Both the position numbers and the translations under genes were made by a program. This document shows, in pieces, positions 6,648 to 13,809 of a stretch of 21,939 bases of DNA. Numbering within the stretch: the first letter of the stretch is position 1; every line of letters starts with the position of its first letter. Source of the DNA: Actinomycetota bacterium (GTDB taxonomy: Bacteria; Actinomycetota; Acidimicrobiia; Acidimicrobiales; Ilumatobacteraceae); assembly GCA_005805045.1 (NCBI GenBank), contig SYNW01000126.1, positions 1-21,939 on the forward strand. The letters run 5' to 3'. The notes beneath the pieces were generated by a model. It was given only the letters and a program-made list of their open reading frames with translations. It was not told the origin of the DNA and ran no database searches.

Positions 6648-7864
6648 TAAAGCACACCTTCTGGCACCAGCCCGGCGCCGAATGCGGCCTTCACATCGCG
6701 TTGCAACGACTCTGATGCCCACATATCGATCGCCGTCATCGCCATGATTTTTGCACCATCAACAATTGCCTGGCTTGCTTCTTGCCCCTTGGTATGGTCG
6801 GCGAATGCGGCACTGTGCAAAGAAACGCCACTTGGTGCAACTTGGATCATCGGGTGAATTGATGGCACAAGATAACTGATATTGCCCATGTCAGTCGAGC
6901 CTCCGCCGGTTCCTGGCAAAAGTTCAGTGGTCATCTTTCGTCCGAACGCCTGTGCATTGCGAATATAACTCTCGAGCAGCGGCACATTGTCGATCAAATC
7001 GGCAAATGTGTTTCCCTTCCATTCGAAACTTATCGTGCAACCTGCGGCCATGGCTCCAGCTTCGAGACACTGAGCGACCCGCTGCTTGAGTGGTTGCAAA
7101 CTCTCAATGGTCGGTGACCTTACGTACCAATCCATAGATGTCTCACGCGGGACGATATTGGGCTTTTCTCCTGAGTTGGTAAAAATTCCGTGGATCCGTT
7201 CGGTGGGCAAAATATGTTGTCGCAAAGCGGCAACATTCATATATCCAAGGACGGCTGCATCAAGCGCATTCTTGCCTTTGTGCGGTGACACCGCTGCATG
7301 TGCGGCAAGACCGTGGAATTTTACCAACAGGTTTTGAATCGCAATTGCATTCATTCGTGCCAGATCTGCGTCGGCCGGGTGAATCATCATCGCCGCGTCG
7401 ACATTGTTGAACGCACCCTTGCGTGCCATTTCGATCTTTCCGCCGCCACCCTCTTCGGCAGGCGTGCCCATCAGACGTAGATTGCCGCCGCACTGCTCAA
7501 CAACGCCAGCAAGAGCGACTCCGGCACCGAGACCCGCAGTGGCGATGATGTTGTGACCACATGCATGCCCGATGCCGGGCAACGCGTCATATTCGCAGAG
7601 CACGGCCACCGTCGGACCGTTGCCGCCACGCACAACAGAATCAAAGGCAGTCGGCAGATCGAATGCTCCACGGGTTACGGCGATTTTTGAGTCAGCGATG
7701 TAGTCAGTCAAAATTTTGTGGGCAAAGTGCTCTTCGAAATTGGTCTCAGGTTTGGCATGGAGCGCCCGACTAATTTCAATCAGATCAGATGCTCGATGGT
7801 CAATGTCGTTGCACACCGCTTGCTTAATCGCGGCTATCTTTTGTTGGTTCATCGCCGTAGACAT
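6647..7864 (-). CDS. M20 family amidohydrolase, PM20D2/AbgB-like
   Basis: 405 residues from the ATG at 7864. The metal site is clear: C90EYDALPGIGH100ACGHN (Cys102 and His104 as ligands), then GTPAEEGGGG with Glu137/138, and IHPAD with His162. The dimerisation lid carries GLAAHAAVSPHKGKNALDAA, and near the C-terminus APSGVSLHSAAFADHT gives the last ligand region. The sequence GIFTNSGEKPNIVP resembles the PM20D2 / aminoacylase-1-like branch, which cleaves small N-acyl or dipeptide-like amides; the exact substrate is unknown. A longer reading from 7957 would overlap the upstream gene. The start at 7864 is preferred because TATGAT sits exactly 6 bases before it. Confidence 0.9.
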   Translation of the reverse strand: MSTAMNQQKIAAIKQAVCNDIDHRASDLIEISRALHAKPETNFEEHFAHKILTDYIADSKIAVTRGAFDLPTAFDSVVRGGNGPTVAVLCEYDALPGIGHACGHNIIATAGLGAGVALAGVVEQCGGNLRLMGTPAEEGGGGKIEMARKGAFNNVDAAMMIHPADADLARMNAIAIQNLLVKFHGLAAHAAVSPHKGKNALDAAVLGYMNVAALRQHILPTERIHGIFTNSGEKPNIVPRETSMDWYVRSPTIESLQPLKQRVAQCLEAGAMAAGCTISFEWKGNTFADLIDNVPLLESYIRNAQAFGRKMTTELLPGTGGGSTDMGNISYLVPSIHPMIQVAPSGVSLHSAAFADHTKGQEASQAIVDGAKIMAMTAIDMWASESLQRDVKAAFGAGLVPEGVL

Positions 7865-7870
7865 AACGCC

Positions 7871-7876
7871 ATCATA
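7871..7876 (-). promoter_or_regulatory. Leaderless -10 box of the M20 gene
   Basis: TATGAT on the minus strand, 6 bases, then ATG at 7864. It decides the start of this gene against a 31-residue longer alternative. Confidence 0.6.
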
Positions 7877-7880
7877 ACCT

Positions 7881-8507
7881 CTACCAATAAATTGAAACAG
7901 CGTCAGGGATAACCCTAAAACTGCAACTTTCGACTTTCCCAAATTCAACCGAGTCAACTGTCAATTTCGCTCCTTCAAGGTCGCTCGCCACGTAACTTTG
8001 GTTTTGTAGGTATTTGAAGTGTGGATGAGGCAAGTGTGAACCAGATCTGCTCAATCGGTAGGCCGTTAGTCGTTGCCTCAAACCCATCGCTTCGTCAAGC
8101 AACAAGACATCCAGTTTGCCGTCATTCGGATGTGCGCGAGGTGCCCAATCTCGTCCGGCGATGAAGGCGGTATTGAACACTCCGATTATTGTCCCGCGTC
8201 GCCAACTGTTTCGAATCACCGCGTTGCCAAGAAAACATTCACTCGACACTTTGCCATCACCACCACATATTTCGACCTCAAGCACGTCGAAACTTGTCTT
8301 CAACATCTTCTCGCCGTTCGTGTCCGAGCCGTTCAAACCAAGCGAGCGAGCGACGTTTGATTTCAGAATCGCGATGCTTTGAACTGGCAATGAGTACCGA
8401 AATTGTTTCGTCAGGTATACATTTGCCTGGACGTCATTGTCGAACACCAATAAGTCGTCAGGACGAAGAATTCTCTGACCCCAATCCTCGCCACGCTTAA
8501 TTACCAT
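7881..8507 (-). CDS. Stand-alone diacylglycerol-kinase-like C-terminal domain
   Basis: 208 residues. The segment GRDWAPRAHPNDGKLDVLLL (118-137) matches the lipid-binding beta-sandwich domain of YegS/DgkB-type lipid kinases (pattern AP-x-A-x-P-x-DG-x-LDV). It is followed by RLSRSGSHLPHPHF and a late DSVEFG that may correspond to the family's DGE. The N-terminal nucleotide-binding domain of these kinases, with its GGDGT motif, is absent, so this protein alone should not be a complete kinase. The start at 8507 is chosen because it overlaps the helicase stop as TGATG, a translational-coupling arrangement. A longer reading to 8582 would run inside the helicase gene. The partner or function is unknown. 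Confidence 0.6.
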   Translation of the reverse strand: MVIKRGEDWGQRILRPDDLLVFDNDVQANVYLTKQFRYSLPVQSIAILKSNVARSLGLNGSDTNGEKMLKTSFDVLEVEICGGDGKVSSECFLGNAVIRNSWRRGTIIGVFNTAFIAGRDWAPRAHPNDGKLDVLLLDEAMGLRQRLTAYRLSRSGSHLPHPHFKYLQNQSYVASDLEGAKLTVDSVEFGKVESCSFRVIPDAVSIYW

Positions 8508-11116
8508 CAGCCTGAGACCGAAGACCCCTGAGACGACGCGACGACGCCACGCAATAACGCCTGTGCCGCCTGTTCGGCACACTTGCTGGTCTGTGACGTA
8601 GGTACGATCAGAGCAATTTGGCGAAGCAGATCCACTAACTGTTTCATCGTCCGCACGAAATCACCCGCAGTTAGATCGTCGCTCAAAATATCAATCAGTT
8701 CACCGCCACTCGCCCACTCCAAAGTTATCTCCAGCAGGCCAGGGTCAAGCGAGCGATGTGGTGCCACGCCGGCTGCCTCTTCATCACGCGCGATCTTGTC
8801 GCTCAGGTCCTTGAGTTGTTTCCACTTGGTTTGCAGAGCTTTCGGAATTCTCGGTTTGGGCGGCTCCTCGGCTCGTCTGTATTCAAATACAAAGACGCTC
8901 AATAGTGACGCCAACTCTGGCGGCGTCAGATTGTCGAAGAATCCTGCGGCAAGAGATTCGGCAATCACCAGATCGAGTTCATGAAATATCCTCGCCAAAG
9001 AGATGCCTTGTGCCGTGAGCGTCCATTGCGTTACATATCCGCGTCGTTCCATGAGTCGCACAAGGTCGTCGAACCTTGCACTCACCGACTGAACCGATTT
9101 CTCAATTCGCACCTCGATCGCCTTCAACTCGTCATCAATTCGGTCTGCCGATTTTGCCGCAACCAGACGCCTGCGTAACTCGGGGTCGCTTTTTACCGGA
9201 TGATCTCGTTCAGTGCGACCTCGATTTGGATGCGACTTCGAATTGATCTTGGTTCGTTGGACCCGATTCGCCACTTCTTTGATGAATCGCGGACTAGTGC
9301 GTGCATATGAATCCGGAATCTTTATATACCCAAGTTTTAGCGGTGGTGAATCAAAGTCCCCTGCCTGCACTTGGAACACGGCGCGATTGGCGGCGATGAG
9401 TGTGAGTTTTGTACCAGTGGCACGTTGCGCAGTGGCCACAACTGCCGCCTTGCTATCGCGACCCCCCTTGGGGATATTGATCAGATCACCCAGCTGCAAC
9501 TCGTCGATCGCGGTTGCGATTTGCGTTGCGTCCGGTCTCGCATCGAAGGCTCGGCGATATTCATCAATGTCGCCGAACGGACTCGTGGCTTGATCGCGCA
9601 GTCGGTCACGTTCTTTAGTGCGACGAGAGACACGGGCCTGTAGTTCAACTACATCACGACCGCTTTGAAACTGAGCGAAGGACAGGTTCAGCAGATGGTG
9701 GGCCTCTTGTCGCGAGTGCGTCTGTATCAAATTGGCCGCCATGTTGTAAGTAGGTCTAAACGCCGAGACCAATCGAAAAGAGCGACTCAACGCCAAAGCC
9801 GCGACAGCGTCAAAACTTATGAATTGATTCCACAACACGAGAGCATGCCCCACGGTGTCGATGCCTCTTCGGCCAGCTCGACCCGTCAGCTGTGTATATT
9901 CGGACGCCTTCAGCGGCTGATGGTGCTCGCCCGTAAATTTTGTAATCTTTTCGATCACAACGGCTCGAGCCGGCATGTTCAGCCCTACTGCGAGTGTTTC
10001 TGTCGCGAACACCAGTCGCACCAAGCCACGAACAAAACACTCTTCAACAATTTCTTTGAACGCCGGCACCAGGCCAGCGTGGTGTGCTCCGATGCCCGAC
10101 TCAAGTTGGTTGGCGAACTTTGAGAAACCGAGAGCAGCCAGATCATCGTCACTAAACATCGTGACACGGGCATCAATAATTTCGGAAATTTCGGTCCGTT
10201 GCTCTTGGTCAGTCAGACGCAAACCCGCACGCACGCAAGATTCAGCGGCTTCGTCACATTGATTGCGACTGAAAATGAACACGATCGCCGGTAGCAAATC
10301 TTGTCGCTGCAAAAGATCCGCTACCTCGACACGGTTCGGGCTGAATACTCTTGGGCGGCTACCAGTTCGGCCTGCTCGATATGACCGTCGATTGTCACTC
10401 GAGCCGTCACTGGTGCGACTTGCCGTCACTTGAAGTTCGAGTTTTGCAACCTCGGGATTTGCCGCGCCATTGACGATCGTCTCGTACATTTTTACTTCGT
10501 GACTACTCGCATCACCGACGACGAAGTGATTGACCAATTCAACGGGTCGTTGCTCTTCGACGATCGGCAGAGTTCGACCCCGAACGGTGCTCAGCCACTC
10601 TGTTACTTCTGTGGCATTAGACACGGTTGCCGAGAGGCAGACCAACTGCACCGTCGGGTCGAGATGAATGATCACCTCTTCCCAAACTGGACCGCGATAG
10701 GCGTCTTGCAAGAAGTGCACCTCATCCAACACGACGACCGCAAGTTGGTCCAGAGCCTTAGATCGAGCATAAATCATGTTTCGCAAAACCTCTGTTGTCA
10801 TCACCAAAATTGGCGCGTTTGAATTGACGCTGTTGTCACCAGTCAGCAAACCAACGTCACTTGTTCCGTAGTGAGCGACCAAGTCGTTGAACTTTTGATT
10901 CGAAAGAGCCTTGATCGGAGCGGTGTAAAACGCCCGCTGTCCTTGTTGACGCGCAGCTTCAATTGCGTATTCGGCAACAAGAGTCTTGCCAGAACCGGTT
11001 GGCGCGGCAACCAGCACAGAATCGCCTCGGTCTAATGCGTCGAGGGCTTCGATCTGAAATTTGTCGAGACCAAAGTTGTATCTCGAAATCAGCGATTCAC
11101 GACTCGGTCTAGACAT
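8507..11116 (-). CDS. helY: Ski2/HelY-type DEAH-box RNA helicase
   Basis: 869 residues from the ATG at 11116. Helicase motifs in order: Q-like region FQIEALDAL, Walker A APTGSGKT (38-45), TAPIKALSNQK (Ia), DEVH (131-134), SAT (162-164), then FATETLAVGLNMPAR and QLTGRAGRRGID (motifs V and VI). The C-terminal half carries the Mtr4/Ski2-like rRNA-processing/helical region, including LAARIFHELD-like helices near residue 690. HelY relatives act in RNA turnover. A TTG at 11137 overlaps the tatC stop (TTGA) and would add 7 residues; the ATG reading MSRPS is preferred because homologues I recall begin that way, but neither start has a clear ribosome binding site. It follows tatB-tatC, the order known from M. 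tuberculosis. Confidence 0.92.
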   Translation of the reverse strand: MSRPSRESLISRYNFGLDKFQIEALDALDRGDSVLVAAPTGSGKTLVAEYAIEAARQQGQRAFYTAPIKALSNQKFNDLVAHYGTSDVGLLTGDNSVNSNAPILVMTTEVLRNMIYARSKALDQLAVVVLDEVHFLQDAYRGPVWEEVIIHLDPTVQLVCLSATVSNATEVTEWLSTVRGRTLPIVEEQRPVELVNHFVVGDASSHEVKMYETIVNGAANPEVAKLELQVTASRTSDGSSDNRRSYRAGRTGSRPRVFSPNRVEVADLLQRQDLLPAIVFIFSRNQCDEAAESCVRAGLRLTDQEQRTEISEIIDARVTMFSDDDLAALGFSKFANQLESGIGAHHAGLVPAFKEIVEECFVRGLVRLVFATETLAVGLNMPARAVVIEKITKFTGEHHQPLKASEYTQLTGRAGRRGIDTVGHALVLWNQFISFDAVAALALSRSFRLVSAFRPTYNMAANLIQTHSRQEAHHLLNLSFAQFQSGRDVVELQARVSRRTKERDRLRDQATSPFGDIDEYRRAFDARPDATQIATAIDELQLGDLINIPKGGRDSKAAVVATAQRATGTKLTLIAANRAVFQVQAGDFDSPPLKLGYIKIPDSYARTSPRFIKEVANRVQRTKINSKSHPNRGRTERDHPVKSDPELRRRLVAAKSADRIDDELKAIEVRIEKSVQSVSARFDDLVRLMERRGYVTQWTLTAQGISLARIFHELDLVIAESLAAGFFDNLTPPELASLLSVFVFEYRRAEEPPKPRIPKALQTKWKQLKDLSDKIARDEEAAGVAPHRSLDPGLLEITLEWASGGELIDILSDDLTAGDFVRTMKQLVDLLRQIALIVPTSQTSKCAEQAAQALLRGVVASSQGSSVSG

Positions 11117-11133
11117 CGAGCGGGTTGCGAATC

Positions 11134-11907
11134 TCAATCAGCTTCACGAGTACGTTTGCGAGTCGCAATGAAGCCTACGAAAATTGCCACGAAGTACAGC
11201 AGCGTCAACGGCAAGCCGAGTGCCATCAGCGTGATCGGGTCACCGCTCGGGGTGATGATCGCGGCGGTGAAAAAAATTGCAACGATCGCAATGCGCCATT
11301 GCTTGAGCAACGTTTTTGGGGTCAGAACACCGGCAAGTTGCAAAAATACGATCAACAACGGCGTGAGGAAACCAACGCCAAAGGCCAAAATCATCAAAGT
11401 AACAAGACTCACATATTTCGTAATTTGAAAAGCCTGATTGACATCTGTGCCCGACCAAGAAATCAAAAACTCCAGCGCGCGTGACAGCGTCCAATATGCG
11501 AGCGCACATCCCGATGCGAACAAAATCACCGAGGATGCTATGAACGGAATCGTGTACCTTTTTTCTTTGCTGCTCAGCGCGGGCACTATAAACCGCCAAA
11601 TTTGCCACAACAAAACCGGTAGAGCCAGAATTAAACCCCCGTATCCGGCGATTTTCATGCGCGCAGAGAGACCGTCTAGGGGTCCGAGGGCGAACAGCGA
11701 TCCATCACAATTGAAGTCGGATCTTTCGGCGCATAAGTTGCGGTAAGGACGGGTCAAAAATCTCAAGACCGGGTCGTAGAACGCGAGTATCGCCGCCGCG
11801 CCAAGTGCCACTGCCAAGATGGATCGAATCAAACGCATGCGCAACTCACCCAGATGATCGCCCAAAGACATCGTTGAGGTTCCAGTCGCAGAGGAACGAA
11901 AACCCAT
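11134..11907 (-). CDS. tatC: Sec-independent translocase TatC
   Basis: 257 residues with six predicted membrane helices. The cytoplasmic N-terminus SLGDHLGELRMRLIRS and the first-loop motif LALPVLLWQIWRFIVPAL are TatC hallmarks, and the loop that follows (SSKEKRYTIPF) contains the usual Glu-Arg pair. TatC is the receptor for twin-arginine signal peptides and works with TatB. The ATG overlaps the tatB stop as TAATG, so the two are translationally coupled. The C-terminal tail ends with basic RKRTREAD. Confidence 0.95.
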   Translation of the reverse strand: MGFRSSATGTSTMSLGDHLGELRMRLIRSILAVALGAAAILAFYDPVLRFLTRPYRNLCAERSDFNCDGSLFALGPLDGLSARMKIAGYGGLILALPVLLWQIWRFIVPALSSKEKRYTIPFIASSVILFASGCALAYWTLSRALEFLISWSGTDVNQAFQITKYVSLVTLMILAFGVGFLTPLLIVFLQLAGVLTPKTLLKQWRIAIVAIFFTAAIITPSGDPITLMALGLPLTLLYFVAIFVGFIATRKRTREAD

Positions 11908-12410
11908 TATGAGACGTCATCCAATACAGGCGTTGAAGTTGTCTCTGCTTCGTGCTCGGTTTGCGTTCGTTGAGTGGCTACTTCAGCAACCCTTGAAGTG
12001 GCTTCTGTGGTTTCGTTTTCTGCGTCGCTTGCTTCAAATTGAGCAATCTCCTCCGCACTGGGTTGATATAAGACAACTGGATTTTCGCTCGATTTGGGTG
12101 GCGCAGTTTCGCCGTTGGTCGTCGCGCTATACGGCACAAAATTGGGAGGAACGACATCTTTGGCCACCGATTGAAGATCATTTGCCGTATCTGTGAACAG
12201 CGATTTCAATGAATTTGTGGACTTCATCATTTCCTTGACCGGTTCATCCATCACTTTTCGAAGATCCGACTGCACACCAGAAGACATGCGCTTCAATTCA
12301 CCATACAGCCGCCCTACGCGGCGAATGGCGTCTGGCAGCTTTTCTGGACCCAACACGACGAGACCGATAATCAACAAGAACATGATCTCGCTGCCGGTCA
12401 AGTTGAACAT
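11907..12410 (-). CDS. tatB: Twin-arginine translocase subunit TatB
   Basis: 167 residues from the ATG at 12410. One N-terminal membrane helix (MFNLTGSEIMFLLIIGLVVL) is followed by the GPEKLP hinge and a long amphipathic helix (DAIRRVGRLYGELKRMSSGV). Glu at position 8 and the phrase IIGLVVLGP match TatB rather than TatA, which usually has Gln there. The tail (about 120-167) is acidic and probably disordered. A TTG two codons earlier is an alternative start, but TAGACT lies exactly 6 bases before the ATG, so the leaderless ATG is preferred. A separate tatA is not in the window. Its promoter faces that of the phosphodiesterase gene. Confidence 0.92.
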   Translation of the reverse strand: MFNLTGSEIMFLLIIGLVVLGPEKLPDAIRRVGRLYGELKRMSSGVQSDLRKVMDEPVKEMMKSTNSLKSLFTDTANDLQSVAKDVVPPNFVPYSATTNGETAPPKSSENPVVLYQPSAEEIAQFEASDAENETTEATSRVAEVATQRTQTEHEAETTSTPVLDDVS

Positions 12411-12416
12411 GCTCAA

Positions 12417-12422
12417 AGTCTA
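12417..12422 (-). promoter_or_regulatory. Leaderless -10 box of tatB
   Basis: TAGACT on the minus strand, 6 bases, then ATG at 12410. A -35 placed 17 bases upstream would fall on 12440-12445, overlapping the -10 box of the divergent gene. Confidence 0.6.
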
Positions 12423-12423
12423 G

Positions 12424-12436
12424 GAGAACGGTTCTC
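12424..12436. promoter_or_regulatory. Palindrome between two divergent -10 boxes
   Basis: GAGAAC-G-GTTCTC, a perfect 6-1-6 palindrome. Its centre (12430) is exactly midway between the -10 boxes of tatB and the phosphodiesterase gene. It may be an operator, or part of a symmetric bidirectional promoter. It does not match the actinobacterial LexA spacing (GAAC-N4-GTTC). Confidence 0.5.
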
Positions 12437-12437
12437 G

Positions 12438-12443
12438 TATCAT
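12438..12443 (+). promoter_or_regulatory. Leaderless -10 box of the GDPD gene
   Basis: TATCAT, 6 bases, then GTG at 12450. The GGAG at 12445-12448 is only one base from the start codon and cannot serve as a normal ribosome binding site. Confidence 0.6.
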
Positions 12444-12449
12444 CGGAGT

Positions 12450-13178
12450 GTGCAACAACGTCTGGCGTCGCTCTACGACAAGCCCATACTGTTTGCTCAT
12501 CGCGGGGCGAGTGCGCATGCTGCCGAAAATACTCGTGAATCGTTTCAACTGGCACTGAAACTTGGTGCGACGGGTTTGGAGACCGATTGTTGGGTGACGA
12601 AGGACTCCGAGGTGGTGCTCGATCATGACGGCGTAGTCAAAGGAGGAATATTCTCGATATTGCGCTCGACGAAAATATCTGAGGTCGCATCTACCGAACT
12701 TCCAGGCTCAATTCCGAGATACGGTCAGTTACTGAAACTTTGTCCCGAATACGTGTCGATTTCGATCGATGTTTGTGATACCAGAGCGATGCCCCTCATC
12801 GCCGCATCGACCAGCCACAAGGATAATCCTGGTCGAATATTCATTTGTCATCCAGACATCAGAGTGTTGGAATCTTGGAAAGTCCTCTACCCTGCATTTC
12901 GCTACGTCAATTCAATTCGCCTGGGCAAAATAGTTGAAGGTCCAGAAAGACGCTGCGCAGACTTGGCAAAATTCAAAATCGATGCGTTGAACATGCATCA
13001 CACGGATTGGAATGGTGGTCTGGTTTCTTTGGCCCATCGTTTCAACATTGCTGCGTTCAGTTGGGACTTGCAACACGACGAACAACTACGAACGGCGCTT
13101 TTGATGGGCGTTGACGCGGTTTACAGTGACTGGCCCGATCGCATGACCGATGCAATCAACAAAACGCTGCCGTCCTAG
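12450..13178 (+). CDS. Glycerophosphodiester phosphodiesterase (GDPD)
   Basis: 242 residues, the usual length for the bacterial cytosolic GDPD TIM barrel. The catalytic and metal residues are in place: H17-R18 in FAHRGASAHAAENT, E44-T-D46 in GLETDCW, and H59 in VVLDHDG. The C-terminal FSWDLQHDEQLRTALLMGVD then YSDWPDRM is the typical last strand and loop. It would release glycerol-3-phosphate from glycerophosphodiesters made during phospholipid turnover. No signal peptide is seen, so it is probably cytoplasmic. The start is GTG, chosen from the leaderless box. It points opposite to tatB and converges on lepB with a 6-base gap, so it is a single-gene unit inside a minus-strand region. Confidence 0.88.
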   Translation: MQQRLASLYDKPILFAHRGASAHAAENTRESFQLALKLGATGLETDCWVTKDSEVVLDHDGVVKGGIFSILRSTKISEVASTELPGSIPRYGQLLKLCPEYVSISIDVCDTRAMPLIAASTSHKDNPGRIFICHPDIRVLESWKVLYPAFRYVNSIRLGKIVEGPERRCADLAKFKIDALNMHHTDWNGGLVSLAHRFNIAAFSWDLQHDEQLRTALLMGVDAVYSDWPDRMTDAINKTLPS

Positions 13179-13184
13179 ATATTC

Positions 13185-13781
13185 TTACAGACCCTTCGCC
13201 GAACGTAGCGGCCAAATCAAAACAATGGCCTGTCCGATGATTCGGTTCTGATTGATCGCACCAAACATTCGACTGTCAAAGGACTGAGGTCGATTGTCTC
13301 CCATCAAAAAAACTTCGTCAGCCGCAAGTTTGGTCTCGATCATCTCTACAACTCCACATCTATCCACCAATTCAGTCAGGATCGAGTCCCGTTTTGGCAA
13401 ATAGGGCTCAGACAATGCCTCTCCATTGATCAGCACGACGCAATCTTTGATCGCAATAGTTTCACCGGCCAGTCCGATCACGCGTTTAATCAGGTCATCG
13501 TGTTCGACTTCGGAGCCGTTGATTAGAGCCCTGTCAAACACGACGACATCCCCGCGTTCGATATCGCCCAGGCGGTATGCGAGTTTATTGACCAGAACCC
13601 TATTGTCCGAGAACATCGTGGTCTCCATGCTCGGACCCGCAATGTAAAACTGCTGCACCAAAAAAACACGCAGAAACACGGCGACCATCAATGCAAGGCC
13701 GATCACGACAACCCATTCAACGAGTTGCTTGAAAGCCAGCGATTTTCGACGCTGCATTCTGTCTATTTGGCTATCTGACAC
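13185..13781 (-). CDS. lepB: Type I signal peptidase
   Basis: 198 residues. One N-terminal membrane helix (about 20-43, VEWVVVIGLALMVAVFLRVF) is followed by the catalytic Ser51 in GPSMETTM and the general base Lys99 in LIKRVIGLAGE, both in the standard Ser-Lys signal peptidase boxes. Box E, MGDNRPQSFDSRMFG, is near the C-terminus. It cleaves Sec and Tat signal peptides on the outer face of the membrane. A GTG start 6 bases after TACGAT is preferred. It is encoded 28 bases downstream of pafA, on the same strand but with its own promoter box. It and the GDPD gene occupy the place where pafB and pafC lie in mycobacteria. Confidence 0.92.
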   Translation of the reverse strand: MSDSQIDRMQRRKSLAFKQLVEWVVVIGLALMVAVFLRVFLVQQFYIAGPSMETTMFSDNRVLVNKLAYRLGDIERGDVVVFDRALINGSEVEHDDLIKRVIGLAGETIAIKDCVVLINGEALSEPYLPKRDSILTELVDRCGVVEMIETKLAADEVFLMGDNRPQSFDSRMFGAINQNRIIGQAIVLIWPLRSAKGL

Positions 13782-13787
13782 ACATTC

Positions 13788-13793
13788 ATCGTA
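13788..13793 (-). promoter_or_regulatory. Leaderless -10 box of lepB
   Basis: TACGAT on the minus strand, 6 bases, then GTG at 13781. It lies in the 28-base gap after pafA. Confidence 0.55.
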
Positions 13794-13809
13794 GTGCTGA
13801 ACAATTTCT

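Noticed and set aside
7865..7957. N-terminal extension of the M20 gene that looks like a signal peptide
   Set aside because: It overlaps the upstream coding sequence, while the start at 7864 has a leaderless box at the exact spacing. The hydrophobic look is an accident of frame.
8508..8582. N-terminal extension of the diacylglycerol-kinase-like gene
   Set aside because: It would lie wholly inside the helicase gene. The TGATG overlap at 8507 gives a better start.
12424..12436. LexA/SOS box
   Set aside because: The actinobacterial LexA site has GAAC and GTTC separated by 4 bases. Here only 1 base separates them.
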